DNA of 64,000 nt from Leadbetterella sp964563435 (GCA_964563435.1 CAZLXI010000006.1:62001-126000); one strand, 5' to 3'. Positions 8,213-16,335 are shown, counted from the stretch's first letter. Made by a program: numbers and translations. The notes: generated by a model from the letters alone, not told the origin.

Positions 8213-8527
8213 ATGAAAACAAGGCGGGATATATTTCAGGCAATAGCTGACCCCACAAGACGGGCGATTCTTACACTCATCGCATTGCAGGCCATGACAC
8301 CCAATGCCCTAGCAGAACATTTTGACACCAGCCGGCAAGCCGTGTCAAAACACCTCCAGATTCTGACCGAATGTGAGCTGGTAACCCAAAAACAGCAAGG
8401 CAGGGAAATCTACTATCAGCTTCAGGTCGACAAAATGAAAGAAATAGATCAATGGCTTAACCAGTTTCGTCAAATATGGGAAGACCGCTTTGACAGGCTG
8501 GAAGCCGTACTGAAAAAACTGAAATAA
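8213..8527 (+). CDS. ArsR family winged-helix transcriptional regulator
   Basis: 104 residues from the ATG at 8213 (MKTRRDIFQAIADPTRRAIL). The winged-helix core is visible: ADPTRRAILTLI, then the recognition helix region FDTSRQAVSKHLQIL and the wing EGREIYYQL-type sequence QQGREIYYQL. There is no CxCxxC metal site, so it belongs to the non-metal ArsR group that commonly sits with SRPBCC proteins. It lies five bases ahead of an SRPBCC gene and is preceded by tandem palindromes that it probably binds. Confidence 0.9.
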   Translation: MKTRRDIFQAIADPTRRAILTLIALQAMTPNALAEHFDTSRQAVSKHLQILTECELVTQKQQGREIYYQLQVDKMKEIDQWLNQFRQIWEDRFDRLEAVLKKLK

Positions 8528-8532
8528 AAGAT

Positions 8533-9000
8533 ATGGAACCGAAAACAAAAGTCAGCGCCGAAGACGGCAAACAGGAAATCATCATCACAAGAGAATTTGA
8601 CCTGCCTTTGGAATTGCTTTTCAAAGCGTATGAAGACCCGGAAGTTTTTGAACAGTGGATGGAAACGAAAGTACTGAAGCTGGAAAACAAAAAACACGGT
8701 TCTTATGCATTTGAAACCTCCTACAATGGGAATGTGGTTTTTCGGGCCAACGGAACCATACATGAATTTGTACCCCGTCAAAAAATCACGCGGACATTTG
8801 AAATGGAGAACACGCCCTTTCCGGTTCAGCTCGAATACCTGGAATTTGAAAGACTGACGGAAAATACCAGCAAGCTTACCATGCACATTGTGTTCAGGTC
8901 GGTGGAATTCAGAAACCAATTGCTGCAAATGCCATTTGCACAAGGCATCAATATGGCGCATAACAGGCTACAGGAAATCGTAAACAAATTAAAAATATGA
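8533..9000 (+). CDS. SRPBCC (AHSA1-like) domain protein
   Basis: 155 residues. The opening IIITREFDLPLELLFKAYEDPEVFEQWM is typical of the START/AHSA1-like helix-grip fold, and the long C-terminal helix is AQGINMAHNRLQEIVNKL. Such proteins bind hydrophobic ligands or act as ligand sensors; the precise role here is unknown. It is the second gene of the ArsR-SRPBCC-DoxX operon and overlaps the DoxX gene by ATGA. Confidence 0.88.
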   Translation: MEPKTKVSAEDGKQEIIITREFDLPLELLFKAYEDPEVFEQWMETKVLKLENKKHGSYAFETSYNGNVVFRANGTIHEFVPRQKITRTFEMENTPFPVQLEYLEFERLTENTSKLTMHIVFRSVEFRNQLLQMPFAQGINMAHNRLQEIVNKLKI

Positions 9001-9374
9001 CAAAGAGAAATAAGATCATCTACTGGGTTGCCACTTTGTGGTTAGCATTGGGAATGACCTCAACGGGCATAGTTCAGCTTATCAAGCTGGAAGAAGAAGT
9101 ACAGAAGACCTCACTGGAGTTGGGCTATCCGGGCTATTTTCTGACCATTATCGGTGTTTGGAAATTGCTGGGGGTAGTCGTCCTTCTCCTCCCTAAATTC
9201 CCGTTACTGAAGGAGTGGGCTTATGCAGGCTTCTTCTTCCTGATGTCAGGAGCAATTATTTCTCATCTGGCGGTGAATGATAATGCTTCCGAACTTTTTG
9301 GCCCCCTATTATTGCTCGTTCTGACCGGTATTTCCAGGTATTTCAGACCCACGGATAGAAAAATAATCCAATAA
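8997..9374 (+). CDS. DoxX-like membrane protein
   Basis: 125 residues with four hydrophobic segments (about 8-26, 45-64, 70-90 and 94-112), the layout of the DoxX/DoxD-like four-helix family. Start codon overlaps the stop of the SRPBCC gene. The ArsR-SRPBCC-DoxX trio is a widespread operon type in Bacteroidota; its physiological task is not established. Confidence 0.8.
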   Translation: MTKRNKIIYWVATLWLALGMTSTGIVQLIKLEEEVQKTSLELGYPGYFLTIIGVWKLLGVVVLLLPKFPLLKEWAYAGFFFLMSGAIISHLAVNDNASELFGPLLLLVLTGISRYFRPTDRKIIQ

Positions 9375-9480
9375 ACTCCGGAAAACAGGTCATTGAAAAT
9401 GACAGGAACGGCTAATACACCGGTTGATTTTTCAGGCCACCATGTAGGGATAAATATAGAAAAAAATTAAAAAATGTTTT

Positions 9481-9508
9481 ATATAGTTAGTTGTCCTAAC
9501 TATATTTG
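9481..9508 (+). promoter_or_regulatory. Perfect 10-bp inverted repeat overlapping a -7 element
   Basis: ATATAGTTAG (9481-9490) and CTAACTATAT (9496-9505) form a perfect palindrome with a five-base spacer, and the -7 element TATATTTG occupies 9501-9508. The core GTTAG-N5-CTAAC reappears at 9800-9814 ahead of the MarR gene, so both are likely sites for that MarR protein, which would repress the thiol protein gene and itself. Confidence 0.65.
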
Positions 9509-9548
9509 CAACGGTAATATTGCCAACTCATTTTTTAACCGTAAAATC

Positions 9549-9782
9549 ATGGTAAAGTCAGTTTTCTATCACGCCGGTTGCCCTGTATGCGTTAGCGCCG
9601 AGCACGACATCGTTAATCTTGTGGGTGCAGACCATGTTGAAGTTGTGCACATTGGTGAAGACCGTAAGCGCATTGCAGAAGCGGAAAATGCCGGTGTAAA
9701 ATCGGTTCCGGCTTTGGTAACGCCGAACGGCAATGTACTTCATATCAACTTCGGCGCTTCTATCGCCGACGTAAAGGGTTAA
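9549..9782 (+). CDS. Small thioredoxin/glutaredoxin-like thiol protein (CPVC)
   Basis: 77 residues from the ATG at 9549 (MVKSVFYHAGCPVC). Cys11 and Cys14 form a CPVC redox motif after the first strand, and GVKSVPALVT carries the cis-proline of the thioredoxin fold. At 77 residues it is glutaredoxin-sized. It probably reduces or senses thiol stress in the cytoplasm; no signal peptide is visible. It is preceded by a palindromic operator and followed by a hairpin and a MarR-type regulator with four cysteines, suggesting a redox-responsive pair. Confidence 0.8.
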   Translation: MVKSVFYHAGCPVCVSAEHDIVNLVGADHVEVVHIGEDRKRIAEAENAGVKSVPALVTPNGNVLHINFGASIADVKG

Positions 9783-9789
9783 AAAATTT

Positions 9790-9829
9790 GCCTCATATTG
9801 TTAGGATCGCTAACTTTATGAGGCATTTT
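9790..9829 (+). terminator. Hairpin that combines a terminator with an operator-like core
   Basis: GCCTCATATTGTTAG (9790-9804) pairs with CTAACTTTATGAGGC (9810-9824) with two mismatches and a five-base loop, followed by ATTTTT. The structure would terminate the CPVC gene. The inner GTTAG-N5-CTAAC copies the core of the palindrome at 9484-9500 and lies about 30 bases ahead of the MarR start, so it may also be an operator. Confidence 0.6.
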
Positions 9830-9844
9830 TACACATTTAGCTTA

Positions 9845-10456
9845 ATGAACAGATCTGATTTTGACCTGGCCCACCAGAACCAAAGCGCCGAAAGCAAAAT
9901 AGTAGCGTCACTGGAAAGAATAGCGCAGGCTTTCCGTGTTTTGTTATGGCAGGAAAGCAAGGAATTTTCATTAAGCCCTATACAGGTGCAGGTGCTGATC
10001 TTTCTGCTTTATCACAGCGATGAAAAAAGAAAAGTAAGCTACCTGGCAGACGAGTTTAACATGACCAAGGCCACCATCAGCGATACCATCAAAACATTGG
10101 AACAAAAAAACCTGATCACGAAAGAATATGAACCGCACGATACAAGAAGCTATATCATCCACCTGACAAAGAAAGGCAAAGAAATCGCCGGTAAAACATC
10201 GCTTTTCACAAAGGAGATCAGAACACCGGTAGATCAGCTGCACCCCGACGATAAGGAAAACCTGCTTTTCAGCTTACTGAATATCATACGACACCTGAAC
10301 AGGTCGGAAATAATTACCATTCAGCGAATGTGTATGACCTGTGCCTATTACAGGCCGTCTGAGGGTGGGCAAAAGCATTTTTGTAACCTGCTCAATCAGA
10401 ACCTGCACGTTACAGACCTTCGGATAGATTGTCCCGAACACCAACTTGAGCCATGA
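9845..10456 (+). CDS. MarR family regulator with four-cysteine C-terminal tail
   Basis: 203 residues from ATG 9845; the longer upstream reading would run into the operator hairpin. The winged helix is clear: YLADEFNMTKATISDTIKTLEQKNLI (about 66-91) and EPHDTRSYIIHLTKKG. Beyond the usual MarR length there is a tail with Cys163 and Cys166 (MCMTC), Cys180 (HFC) and Cys196 (DCPEH), which could hold zinc or an Fe-S cluster or act as a thiol switch (inference). Its last codons overlap the start of yggS (ATGA). Confidence 0.85.
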   Translation: MNRSDFDLAHQNQSAESKIVASLERIAQAFRVLLWQESKEFSLSPIQVQVLIFLLYHSDEKRKVSYLADEFNMTKATISDTIKTLEQKNLITKEYEPHDTRSYIIHLTKKGKEIAGKTSLFTKEIRTPVDQLHPDDKENLLFSLLNIIRHLNRSEIITIQRMCMTCAYYRPSEGGQKHFCNLLNQNLHVTDLRIDCPEHQLEP

Positions 10457-11184
10457 ATGATATCTTAGACAATCTTTTGCATATCCGCGAAAGAATAAAC
10501 AATGCCTGCCGGGAAAGCGGAAGAGACCCCGGCGAAGTGCAATTGCTTTTGGCTACCAAAACCGTTCCTGCCGAACGTATCAGGGTAGCCTTACAGGCAG
10601 GGCATACACTCATTGCCGAAAACAAAGTGCAGGAGCTTAAGGAGAAGTATGAAGCCTTAAAAGAAGTGCCGCATACCAGCCATTTTATCGGGCATCTGCA
10701 AACCAATAAGATCAGAGACCTGCTAAAATACGATGTTTCCTGCCTCCATTCGCTCGATCGTTGGGAGCTTGCCGAGAAATTACATCAGCGCTTACAGGCG
10801 CAGAACAAGACCCTGGATGTATTGATCCAGGTAAATACTTCCAACGAAGAAAGTAAATTCGGGGCAAGCCCTGATCAGGTCATTGATCTGGTAAAGCAGG
10901 TGGCCGAGTTGAAAACCCTGAAAATAAAAGGCCTGATGACCATCGGCTTATTCACTGCAGATGCCGGGAAAGTACGTGAATGTTTCCGCCGGCTTAAAGA
11001 TATTCAGCAGGAGATCATGGCATTAAGGATCCCGGGGGTGGAAATGAAGGAATTGTCGATGGGCATGAGCGGCGATCTGGAAATTGCTGTTGCAGAGGGT
11101 GCAACCCTGCTAAGAGTCGGTACGGCAGTGTTCGGACAGAGGCCTACGCCCGACAGCTATTATTGGAACGAAAACGCGAAATAA
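10453..11184 (+). CDS. YggS/PLPBP family pyridoxal phosphate homeostasis protein
   Basis: 243 residues. The PLP-lysine segment LLLATKTVP is near residue 36, followed by HFIGHLQTNK near 80, SMGMSGDLEIAV near 210 and the phosphate-binding RVGTAVFG near 225. Members bind PLP without being classical enzymes and help control its free level. The start overlaps the MarR gene, and moaC follows after 28 bases, so it may be transcribed with the molybdenum cofactor block; a functional link is not obvious. Confidence 0.92.
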   Translation: MNDILDNLLHIRERINNACRESGRDPGEVQLLLATKTVPAERIRVALQAGHTLIAENKVQELKEKYEALKEVPHTSHFIGHLQTNKIRDLLKYDVSCLHSLDRWELAEKLHQRLQAQNKTLDVLIQVNTSNEESKFGASPDQVIDLVKQVAELKTLKIKGLMTIGLFTADAGKVRECFRRLKDIQQEIMALRIPGVEMKELSMGMSGDLEIAVAEGATLLRVGTAVFGQRPTPDSYYWNENAK

Positions 11185-11212
11185 ACCTTTTATAGTATAA
11201 GAAGAATAGCCC

Positions 11213-11689
11213 ATGTCAGATTTTACCCATCTAAAGAAAGACGGTCAGCCCGCCATTGTCGACGTGAGTGAAAAGAAGATCACCCGCAGAAAAGCAACGG
11301 CCGGGGCGAGTATAGTCTTGCCCGAAAAAGTTCTGCAGGCCCTTCAGAAAGACGGTTTTCAGACAGGAAAGGGCGCGGTATTTCAGACGGCCGTCATTGC
11401 CGGAATTATGGCGGCCAAGAAAACGGGAGAACTGATCCCGCTTTGTCACCCCATCGGCCTGGAAAACTGCGAAATAACCATCGCCGTTGACAACAAAAAT
11501 GAACTCTCCATCCGTTGCACGGCAGAAGTGGAAGCCAAAACCGGCGTGGAAATGGAAGCCATGACCGGTGTGTCAGTTGCGGCACTGACCATTTATGATA
11601 TGTGCAAAGCGCTGAGCCACGATATCGTGATCAAAGAAATTAAGCTGATGGAAAAATCAGGCGGAAATCATGATTTCAAAAGAGACTGA
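11213..11689 (+). CDS. moaC: Cyclic pyranopterin monophosphate synthase MoaC
   Basis: 158 residues, standard length. Motifs include MSDFTHLKKDGQPAIVDVSEK-type N-terminus, LCHPIGLENCEI near residue 78 and EVEAKTGVEMEAMTGVSVAALTIYDMCK near 103-130, with the catalytic lysine region after it. MoaC converts 3',8-cyclo-GTP to cyclic pyranopterin. It overlaps mobA by 20 bases. Confidence 0.95.
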   Translation: MSDFTHLKKDGQPAIVDVSEKKITRRKATAGASIVLPEKVLQALQKDGFQTGKGAVFQTAVIAGIMAAKKTGELIPLCHPIGLENCEITIAVDNKNELSIRCTAEVEAKTGVEMEAMTGVSVAALTIYDMCKALSHDIVIKEIKLMEKSGGNHDFKRD

Positions 11690-12272
11690 CATACCGGAAC
11701 TTAACGGGCTGGTGCTGGCCGGCGGAAAAAGCCTGCGCATGGGGCAGGCCAAAGACAAAATGAAATGGCACGGTAAAGAACAGCGTTACCATGCCGCCGA
11801 TCTGCTGAAAAAATTCTGCAGTGAAGTGTACATATCCTGCCGTTTTGACCAGGCCGGAGAAATCGATGATGCGTATGCCACGCTTCCCGACAGCTTTCTG
11901 AATATGGGGCCTATGGGAGGGATCCTCTCAGCCCTGCGCTCACAGCGTGACAAGGCATGGCTGGTGGTGGCCTGCGATCTGCCTTTGCTGAATGAAGAAA
12001 CTTTGCAATTCCTGATCGCACAGCGGGATCCGGAGAAAATCGCCACCACCTTCGAAAGCCCTTTTGACAGTAAGCCTGAACCGCTCATCACCATTTGGGA
12101 ACCGCAGAGTTATCCTATACTGTTACATTCTTTGGAAAAAGACATCACCTGTCCGCGAAAGGTTCTGTTGAACCACCCGGTAAACATCCTGTCTCCCCCG
12201 GATACCGATGCGCTGATGAATGTCAATACACCGGCTGATGCGGGAAAAGCAAAAGAACTACTGACAAAATGA
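11670..12272 (+). CDS. mobA: Molybdenum cofactor guanylyltransferase MobA
   Basis: 200 residues. The nucleotidyltransferase signature LVLAGGKSLRMGQAKD is at about 14-29, with GPMGGILSAL near 78 and VACDLP near 98 for the metal-binding aspartate. MobA attaches GMP to Mo-molybdopterin to make bis-MGD for DMSO-reductase family enzymes. It overlaps both neighbours (20 bases with moaC, four with moeB), so the block is one operon. Confidence 0.88.
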   Translation: MISKETDIPELNGLVLAGGKSLRMGQAKDKMKWHGKEQRYHAADLLKKFCSEVYISCRFDQAGEIDDAYATLPDSFLNMGPMGGILSALRSQRDKAWLVVACDLPLLNEETLQFLIAQRDPEKIATTFESPFDSKPEPLITIWEPQSYPILLHSLEKDITCPRKVLLNHPVNILSPPDTDALMNVNTPADAGKAKELLTK

Positions 12273-13306
12273 ACGAGCGTTATCATTGCCAGATGGCCCT
12301 GCCAGGCTTTGGAGAAGAGGCCCAGCAACGGTTAAAAAATGCCAGGGTCCTGGTGATCGGGGCCGGCGGCCTGGGTTGCCCGGCATTGCAATACCTCGCT
12401 GCGGCAGGGGTCGGAACTCTCGGTATTGCCGATGACGACATCGTATCCGAGAGCAACCTTCACCGGCAGATCCTGTATACCCCGCAGGATATTGGCCTGC
12501 CGAAAGCGGAAACTGCCGCTAAAAAGCTACGGCAGCAAAATCCGTCGGTTAATATCCTTATCTATAACCAACGGGTGACTTCGGCCAATGTGACAAAGCT
12601 GATAGCCGGTTTTGACCTGGTCATAGAAGGAACAGATAATTTTGAAACCAAAGCCCTCATCAACGATGCCTGTGTTTTATCCGGAAAACCTTTGGTTTAC
12701 GGGGCCATCTACCAGTTTGAAGGGCAGGTGGCGGTCTGGAATGTAAAGCAGGCCGACGGGTCTTTTTCTGCCAACTACCGCGATGTGTTCCCCGAAGCAG
12801 AACATGCTGAGGTTCCCAATTGCAGGGAAGGTGGAGTAATTCCGACCCTGGCCGGGATAGTCGGCTGCATGCAGGCCAACGAAGCGCTCAGGTTCTTCAC
12901 AAAACCGGGGGAACTTCTAACCGGAAAACTGTGGATGATCGACCTCTCAGACGGTAAGACCCGCATCATTCAACTGAAAAAACAAACCCGTGATCTCCCT
13001 TCCGCCCTCCCTTCTACCGTAAAACACCTTAGCTGGGCGGAAGTTCAGGAAAAACTAAAACAGCCGAATGTGGCCCTGATCGACGTACGCACCGAAGAAA
13101 AACATCAGCATTTCCATATCGGCGGAAAAAACATTCCCATCGATCAGTTGGAAAGCTGTTTCGCTGAACTGGAGCCCTACGAAGAAGTTATTTTTTACTG
13201 CACTTCGGGAAATAAAAGTACCCGTGCAGCCAGGATCTCGGAAAGTCTTCTGCCGGGTAAAAAAGTCTACTCCCTGATCAATGGGATCTCTTCTTTAAAA
13301 CACTAA
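12269..13306 (+). CDS. moeB: MoeB/ThiF-type sulfur-carrier adenylyltransferase with C-terminal rhodanese domain
   Basis: 345 residues. Residues 1-240 are an E1-like domain with GAGGLG (31-36), a TDNF motif at 122-125 and the conserved cysteine at 185 (PNCREGG). Residues 252-345 are a rhodanese domain with active cysteine 311 (YCTSGNKS). The protein should adenylate the GG tail of MoaD and pass sulfur to it. The two CxxC zinc pairs of E. coli MoeB are missing: the expected first pair is replaced by SANYRDVFP. Sits at the end of the moaC-mobA operon. Confidence 0.9.
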   Translation: MNERYHCQMALPGFGEEAQQRLKNARVLVIGAGGLGCPALQYLAAAGVGTLGIADDDIVSESNLHRQILYTPQDIGLPKAETAAKKLRQQNPSVNILIYNQRVTSANVTKLIAGFDLVIEGTDNFETKALINDACVLSGKPLVYGAIYQFEGQVAVWNVKQADGSFSANYRDVFPEAEHAEVPNCREGGVIPTLAGIVGCMQANEALRFFTKPGELLTGKLWMIDLSDGKTRIIQLKKQTRDLPSALPSTVKHLSWAEVQEKLKQPNVALIDVRTEEKHQHFHIGGKNIPIDQLESCFAELEPYEEVIFYCTSGNKSTRAARISESLLPGKKVYSLINGISSLKH

Positions 13307-13375
13307 TCCATATCCCGGCACTTACTTTAAAATCCGAAGCGGAGGATAAGTTCCTTAAAAGTGCTCATCACCGGA

Positions 13376-13939
13376 TCACATTTTCTTCAAAACCTTTTCA
13401 AAAGTATTCAGGTTACGGGAAGTAAAGGAGTCTTTCAGATTCTTCCTTCCCAGTATTTTTCCGAATTCCGAATCAAGGGTATTGCCTTTTGGCACCCGCC
13501 AGTAGAAATTGTCTTCCACGATCCGGCCTTCCTCCCCTTCTGCCTTTCCCGCTTTTTGAAATTCTTCCATCAATATTTTCTCAATGCCATCAATTCCGAC
13601 AAAACCGTAAATGTGAAAGTCCGGGTGAGCTTCGAAAGGATTACAGTTAAAAATTGACTCCACTTTCCTTTTATCTTTCACAAAGAGAAAGGCTTCATAG
13701 CTGAAATGCTCAGACATCGCGTTTTCCAGAATTCCCCTTAATTCTTCCGCCCTTTTTCCGGCGGAAAACAGGATATTTCCTGAAGCCAGGACAGAAGAAA
13801 CATCTTCCATTCCTTCCTTTTCAAATACAGAACAGGCATCCGCCATTTTCATGGCGGTGCCTTTTACATTTACACCCCGCAGAAAAGCGCAGAATGTATT
13901 CCCGGAAACCAGCGGCCGGATCTCAGATGCTTTTTTCAT
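13376..13939 (-). CDS. DUF1697 family protein
   Basis: 187 residues. CAFLRGVNVKGTAMKMADA near the N-terminus and SGNILF near residue 54 match the DUF1697 pattern (LLRGINVGG..., SGNV.F), as does the C-terminal TSRNLNTFEKVLKKM (TxRNWNT in most members). Function unknown. It converges with moeB and heads a row of minus-strand genes. Confidence 0.88.
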   Translation of the reverse strand: MKKASEIRPLVSGNTFCAFLRGVNVKGTAMKMADACSVFEKEGMEDVSSVLASGNILFSAGKRAEELRGILENAMSEHFSYEAFLFVKDKRKVESIFNCNPFEAHPDFHIYGFVGIDGIEKILMEEFQKAGKAEGEEGRIVEDNFYWRVPKGNTLDSEFGKILGRKNLKDSFTSRNLNTFEKVLKKM

Positions 13940-13993
13940 TTAATAGCTTATAAAAACAATAATGAATCTCCTATGTCTTTCCGAACCCGGATT

Positions 13994-14341
13994 TTATTTT
14001 GCTTTTCCGGACGGTTTGGCTTTGTCATAAAAATCAAGACAGAGGTTCATCCAGAATTCAAAATCTTTCTTATTCCTGAACCCGGCAGGGTCCACATAGC
14101 AATAACCCTGAAGCTCTTTGCCTTTCATGATCATGGACAAAAAACCTGTTTTTCCGGATAGTTCAGGCGTCATCTCCGGGTCAAAACGGCACATTAGGCG
14201 GTCTTCTGACACATTAATACACATTTTGCCGTTCACCATAAACGCTAATCCGCCAAACATTCTTTTTTCTTCCACTTTAATTCCGGGAATAAGGGCGAGA
14301 TATTCCCTGGCCCTCTTCGCCAGATAATCGTCGTATGCCAT
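13994..14341 (-). CDS. TfoX/Sxy N-terminal domain protein
   Basis: 115 residues with RMFGGLAFMVNGKMC near 27-41, the TfoX N-terminal domain signature, and a YCYVDP segment near 80. Full-length TfoX has a second domain that is absent here; such single-domain proteins are common in Bacteroidota and are not shown to control competence. Stand-alone gene between DUF1697 and DoxX genes. Confidence 0.85.
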   Translation of the reverse strand: MAYDDYLAKRAREYLALIPGIKVEEKRMFGGLAFMVNGKMCINVSEDRLMCRFDPEMTPELSGKTGFLSMIMKGKELQGYCYVDPAGFRNKKDFEFWMNLCLDFYDKAKPSGKAK

Positions 14342-14376
14342 GCTGTAAAACGTTTAGGATACACCGTTAACAACCA

Positions 14377-14754
14377 TTATTTAATAAGGGCCAGGTACTT
14401 TTCCCGGTTATCATAAATGATCCAGAGCAGAATGGCCCAGATGACCAACGCTACCGGTAGCCCTTCGGGCGCTGTAAAAATGTGGGTAAGCAATACGCCC
14501 GCCATTACAGGAAATACAACCAGAACCCCCAAGGGTCTTGTCCTGGGAAAAAGGATCAGTAATCCGCCCAAAACCTCTGCAAATCCGGCCAAAGGCATCA
14601 GCCATGAAATTTCCGCAAAAGCAGCGTTATCTTTTACCACGGCTTCCGGCAGCCCTTCCGGTACCGGCATATAATTAAAGAACTTATTTAAGCCTCCGTT
14701 CAAAAGCAGAAGACTAAACAACAGCGACAAGGTGTTTAAAATTTTTCTTTTCAT
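14377..14754 (-). CDS. DoxX family membrane protein
   Basis: 125 residues with four predicted membrane helices: about 6-24, 50-68, 75-92 and 98-115. The first loop NGGLNKFF is typical of DoxX-like proteins (NGxxKF). It is unrelated in sequence detail to the DoxX-like gene at 8997. Physiological role unknown. Confidence 0.8.
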   Translation of the reverse strand: MKRKILNTLSLLFSLLLLNGGLNKFFNYMPVPEGLPEAVVKDNAAFAEISWLMPLAGFAEVLGGLLILFPRTRPLGVLVVFPVMAGVLLTHIFTAPEGLPVALVIWAILLWIIYDNREKYLALIK

Positions 14755-14806
14755 TTGAAGATGTTATATAATGTTTAAAATAAGATGCTTAATGAGCAAC
14801 ATTCTT

Positions 14807-15226
14807 CTACGGATGGGCTGAAACCCATTCTTCCCCATCCTCAAAAATTTCTTTCTTCCAGATGGGAACACGCTCTTTCACTATATCGATAATAAAGCTG
14901 CAGGCTTTGAAAACCGCATTCCTGTGCCCGTTGCTTACGGCAATGATCACCGCCGTATCTCCCGGAAACAAAGTGCCTATCCGGTGATATACTGCAATAT
15001 TCCGGATGGAAAACTGCGAAATTGCTTCTTCACAAATCTTCCGGATCTCTTTCACCGCCATTTTCTCGTAACACTCGTATTCCAACCGGACCACCGCTCG
15101 GCCACCGGTGTTGTTCCGTACCGTTCCGATGAAGGTAGCGATTCCCCCGCATGCGGGATCGGATACGGCAGTAAGGCAATGTCCGATGTTTAACGGTTCT
15201 GCGGTTATATTTATCTTAATGCCCAT
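14807..15226 (-). CDS. moaE: Molybdopterin synthase catalytic subunit MoaE
   Basis: 139 residues, normal MoaE length. Features: ATFIGTVRNN near 30-39, LEYECYEKMA near 48-57, VYHRIGTLFPGD near 79-90, and the catalytic lysine region VPIWKKEIFEDGEEWV near 119-134. MoaE with MoaD adds the dithiolene sulfurs to precursor Z. The moaD gene lies 120 bases upstream on the same strand, across a repeat-bearing spacer. Confidence 0.95.
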   Translation of the reverse strand: MGIKINITAEPLNIGHCLTAVSDPACGGIATFIGTVRNNTGGRAVVRLEYECYEKMAVKEIRKICEEAISQFSIRNIAVYHRIGTLFPGDTAVIIAVSNGHRNAVFKACSFIIDIVKERVPIWKKEIFEDGEEWVSAHP

Positions 15227-15237
15227 AATTCAAATAA

Positions 15238-15340
15238 GTGAACAGTGAACAATTATTGAACATTCCTTATAATGAAAAACTTATTGTGCCGCAGTTTTTA
15301 ACTAAATTTCACTGTTCACTGTTAGTTGTTCACTGTTAAC
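15238..15340. repeat. Intergenic inverted/direct word repeat between moaD and moaE
   Basis: GTGAACAGTGAA at 15238-15249 is exactly complementary to TTCACTGTTCAC at 15308-15319, and the word is partly repeated again (TTGTTCACTGTT, 15327-15338). The 120-base spacer can therefore fold into a long stem. Similar word-repeat spacers occur elsewhere in this window with other words. Confidence 0.6.
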
Positions 15341-15346
15341 TGCCTC

Positions 15347-15592
15347 CTACCCCCCGCTCACCGGCGGGATGATCGCTATTTCCTGTGTTGCATTCAACAC
15401 TTGTCCGTCTTCCGCATATTCATCGTCGATAGCGATAAAGTAGGCCCTCAGTTTTTTCAGTCCGGGAAAGCAGCTTTCCAAAGTCGCTTTTAACACTTTC
15501 ACGTCAGCCCCTTCCTCTATTTCGAGCTCTTCCTCCGAAGACTGAAAAATATCCTTCACAATACCGAATGCCAGAATTTTAATTTTCATCAT
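15347..15592 (-). CDS. moaD: Molybdopterin synthase sulfur carrier subunit MoaD
   Basis: 81 residues from the ATG whose A is the last base of the TSUP stop codon (TGATG); a second ATG follows immediately. The ubiquitin-like sequence ends in IIPPVSGG, the GG tail that is adenylated by MoeB and carries the thiocarboxylate sulfur. The far longer open frame upstream is only read-through over the TSUP gene in another frame. Confidence 0.92.
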   Translation of the reverse strand: MMKIKILAFGIVKDIFQSSEEELEIEEGADVKVLKATLESCFPGLKKLRAYFIAIDDEYAEDGQVLNATQEIAIIPPVSGG

Positions 15593-16335
15593 CAATATTT
15601 GATCAAAACATTTACCCCTGCTGCAAATACCAGAATGGCCGTCGCCCTCCTGATCACCTGCGGATCCCATTTCAGCGACATCCGCGATCCGATCTGTCCG
15701 CCGACAAAAACGGCCATACACAGGTAAGCAATTTTGGTATAATTCATACTTCCCGAAAGCTTCATCACCTGCCCCGTGATTCCCGAAACGGAGTTGACGA
15801 GGATAAAAACACTTGATGTGGCGGCGATCTTTCTTGCGGTATCCCATTTCATCAGGTTCAGCAGAGGCGAAAGAAAAATCCCCCCACCAATACCCACCAT
15901 ACCCGAGAGGAAGCCGATCGCTCCTCCCAAAACGCTGTTTTTTGCCGGGCCTGCCCCCCTGCCTGTTGGTGTTTCGCCTGTGGTCACTTCCGTTTTTATC
16001 CATAAAAGCAGGGCCGCCAGGATCAGGGTAACACCCAAAATACGAAAAAACGTACTTTCATTTATCTTCATCACAGCACCCAAATAGGCCATAGGGACAC
16101 TCAAAAGGGTAAGAGGAATGATCTTTTTCCAGTCGGTCTGTTTCTTCCTTACATACAGGATCACGCTCCCGGTCACTACGATCACGTTACACATCAATGC
16201 CGTCAACCGGATCTCCTGGTAAGGCAGGTCATACATGGCCAGAAGCGCAAGGTAGCTGCTGCCTCCGCCAAACCCTACAGAAGAATAAATAAAGGCAATG
16301 ACAAGAAAGAAAAATACAATTTCCCAGTGTTCCAC
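15592..16335 (-). CDS. TSUP (TauE/SafE) family sulfite/sulfonate exporter-like permease
   Basis: 247 residues with about eight hydrophobic segments and the paired glycine motifs of the family, SSVGFGGGSSYL near 18-29 and GMVGIGGGIFLSPLL near 141-155. Start is GTG at 16335. Proteins of this family move sulfite, sulfonates or other small anions. It is coupled to moaD by a TGATG overlap, which hints that the cofactor pathway here serves a sulfur-oxyanion molybdoenzyme, but no such enzyme is in the window. Confidence 0.85.
   Translation of the reverse strand: MEHWEIVFFFLVIAFIYSSVGFGGGSSYLALLAMYDLPYQEIRLTALMCNVIVVTGSVILYVRKKQTDWKKIIPLTLLSVPMAYLGAVMKINESTFFRILGVTLILAALLLWIKTEVTTGETPTGRGAGPAKNSVLGGAIGFLSGMVGIGGGIFLSPLLNLMKWDTARKIAATSSVFILVNSVSGITGQVMKLSGSMNYTKIAYLCMAVFVGGQIGSRMSLKWDPQVIRRATAILVFAAGVNVLIKY

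Noticed and set aside
15593..16003. N-terminal extension of MoaD by 137 residues
   Set aside because: It is the second frame of the TSUP gene; MoaD is a ~80-residue protein and has its own ATG overlapping the TSUP stop.
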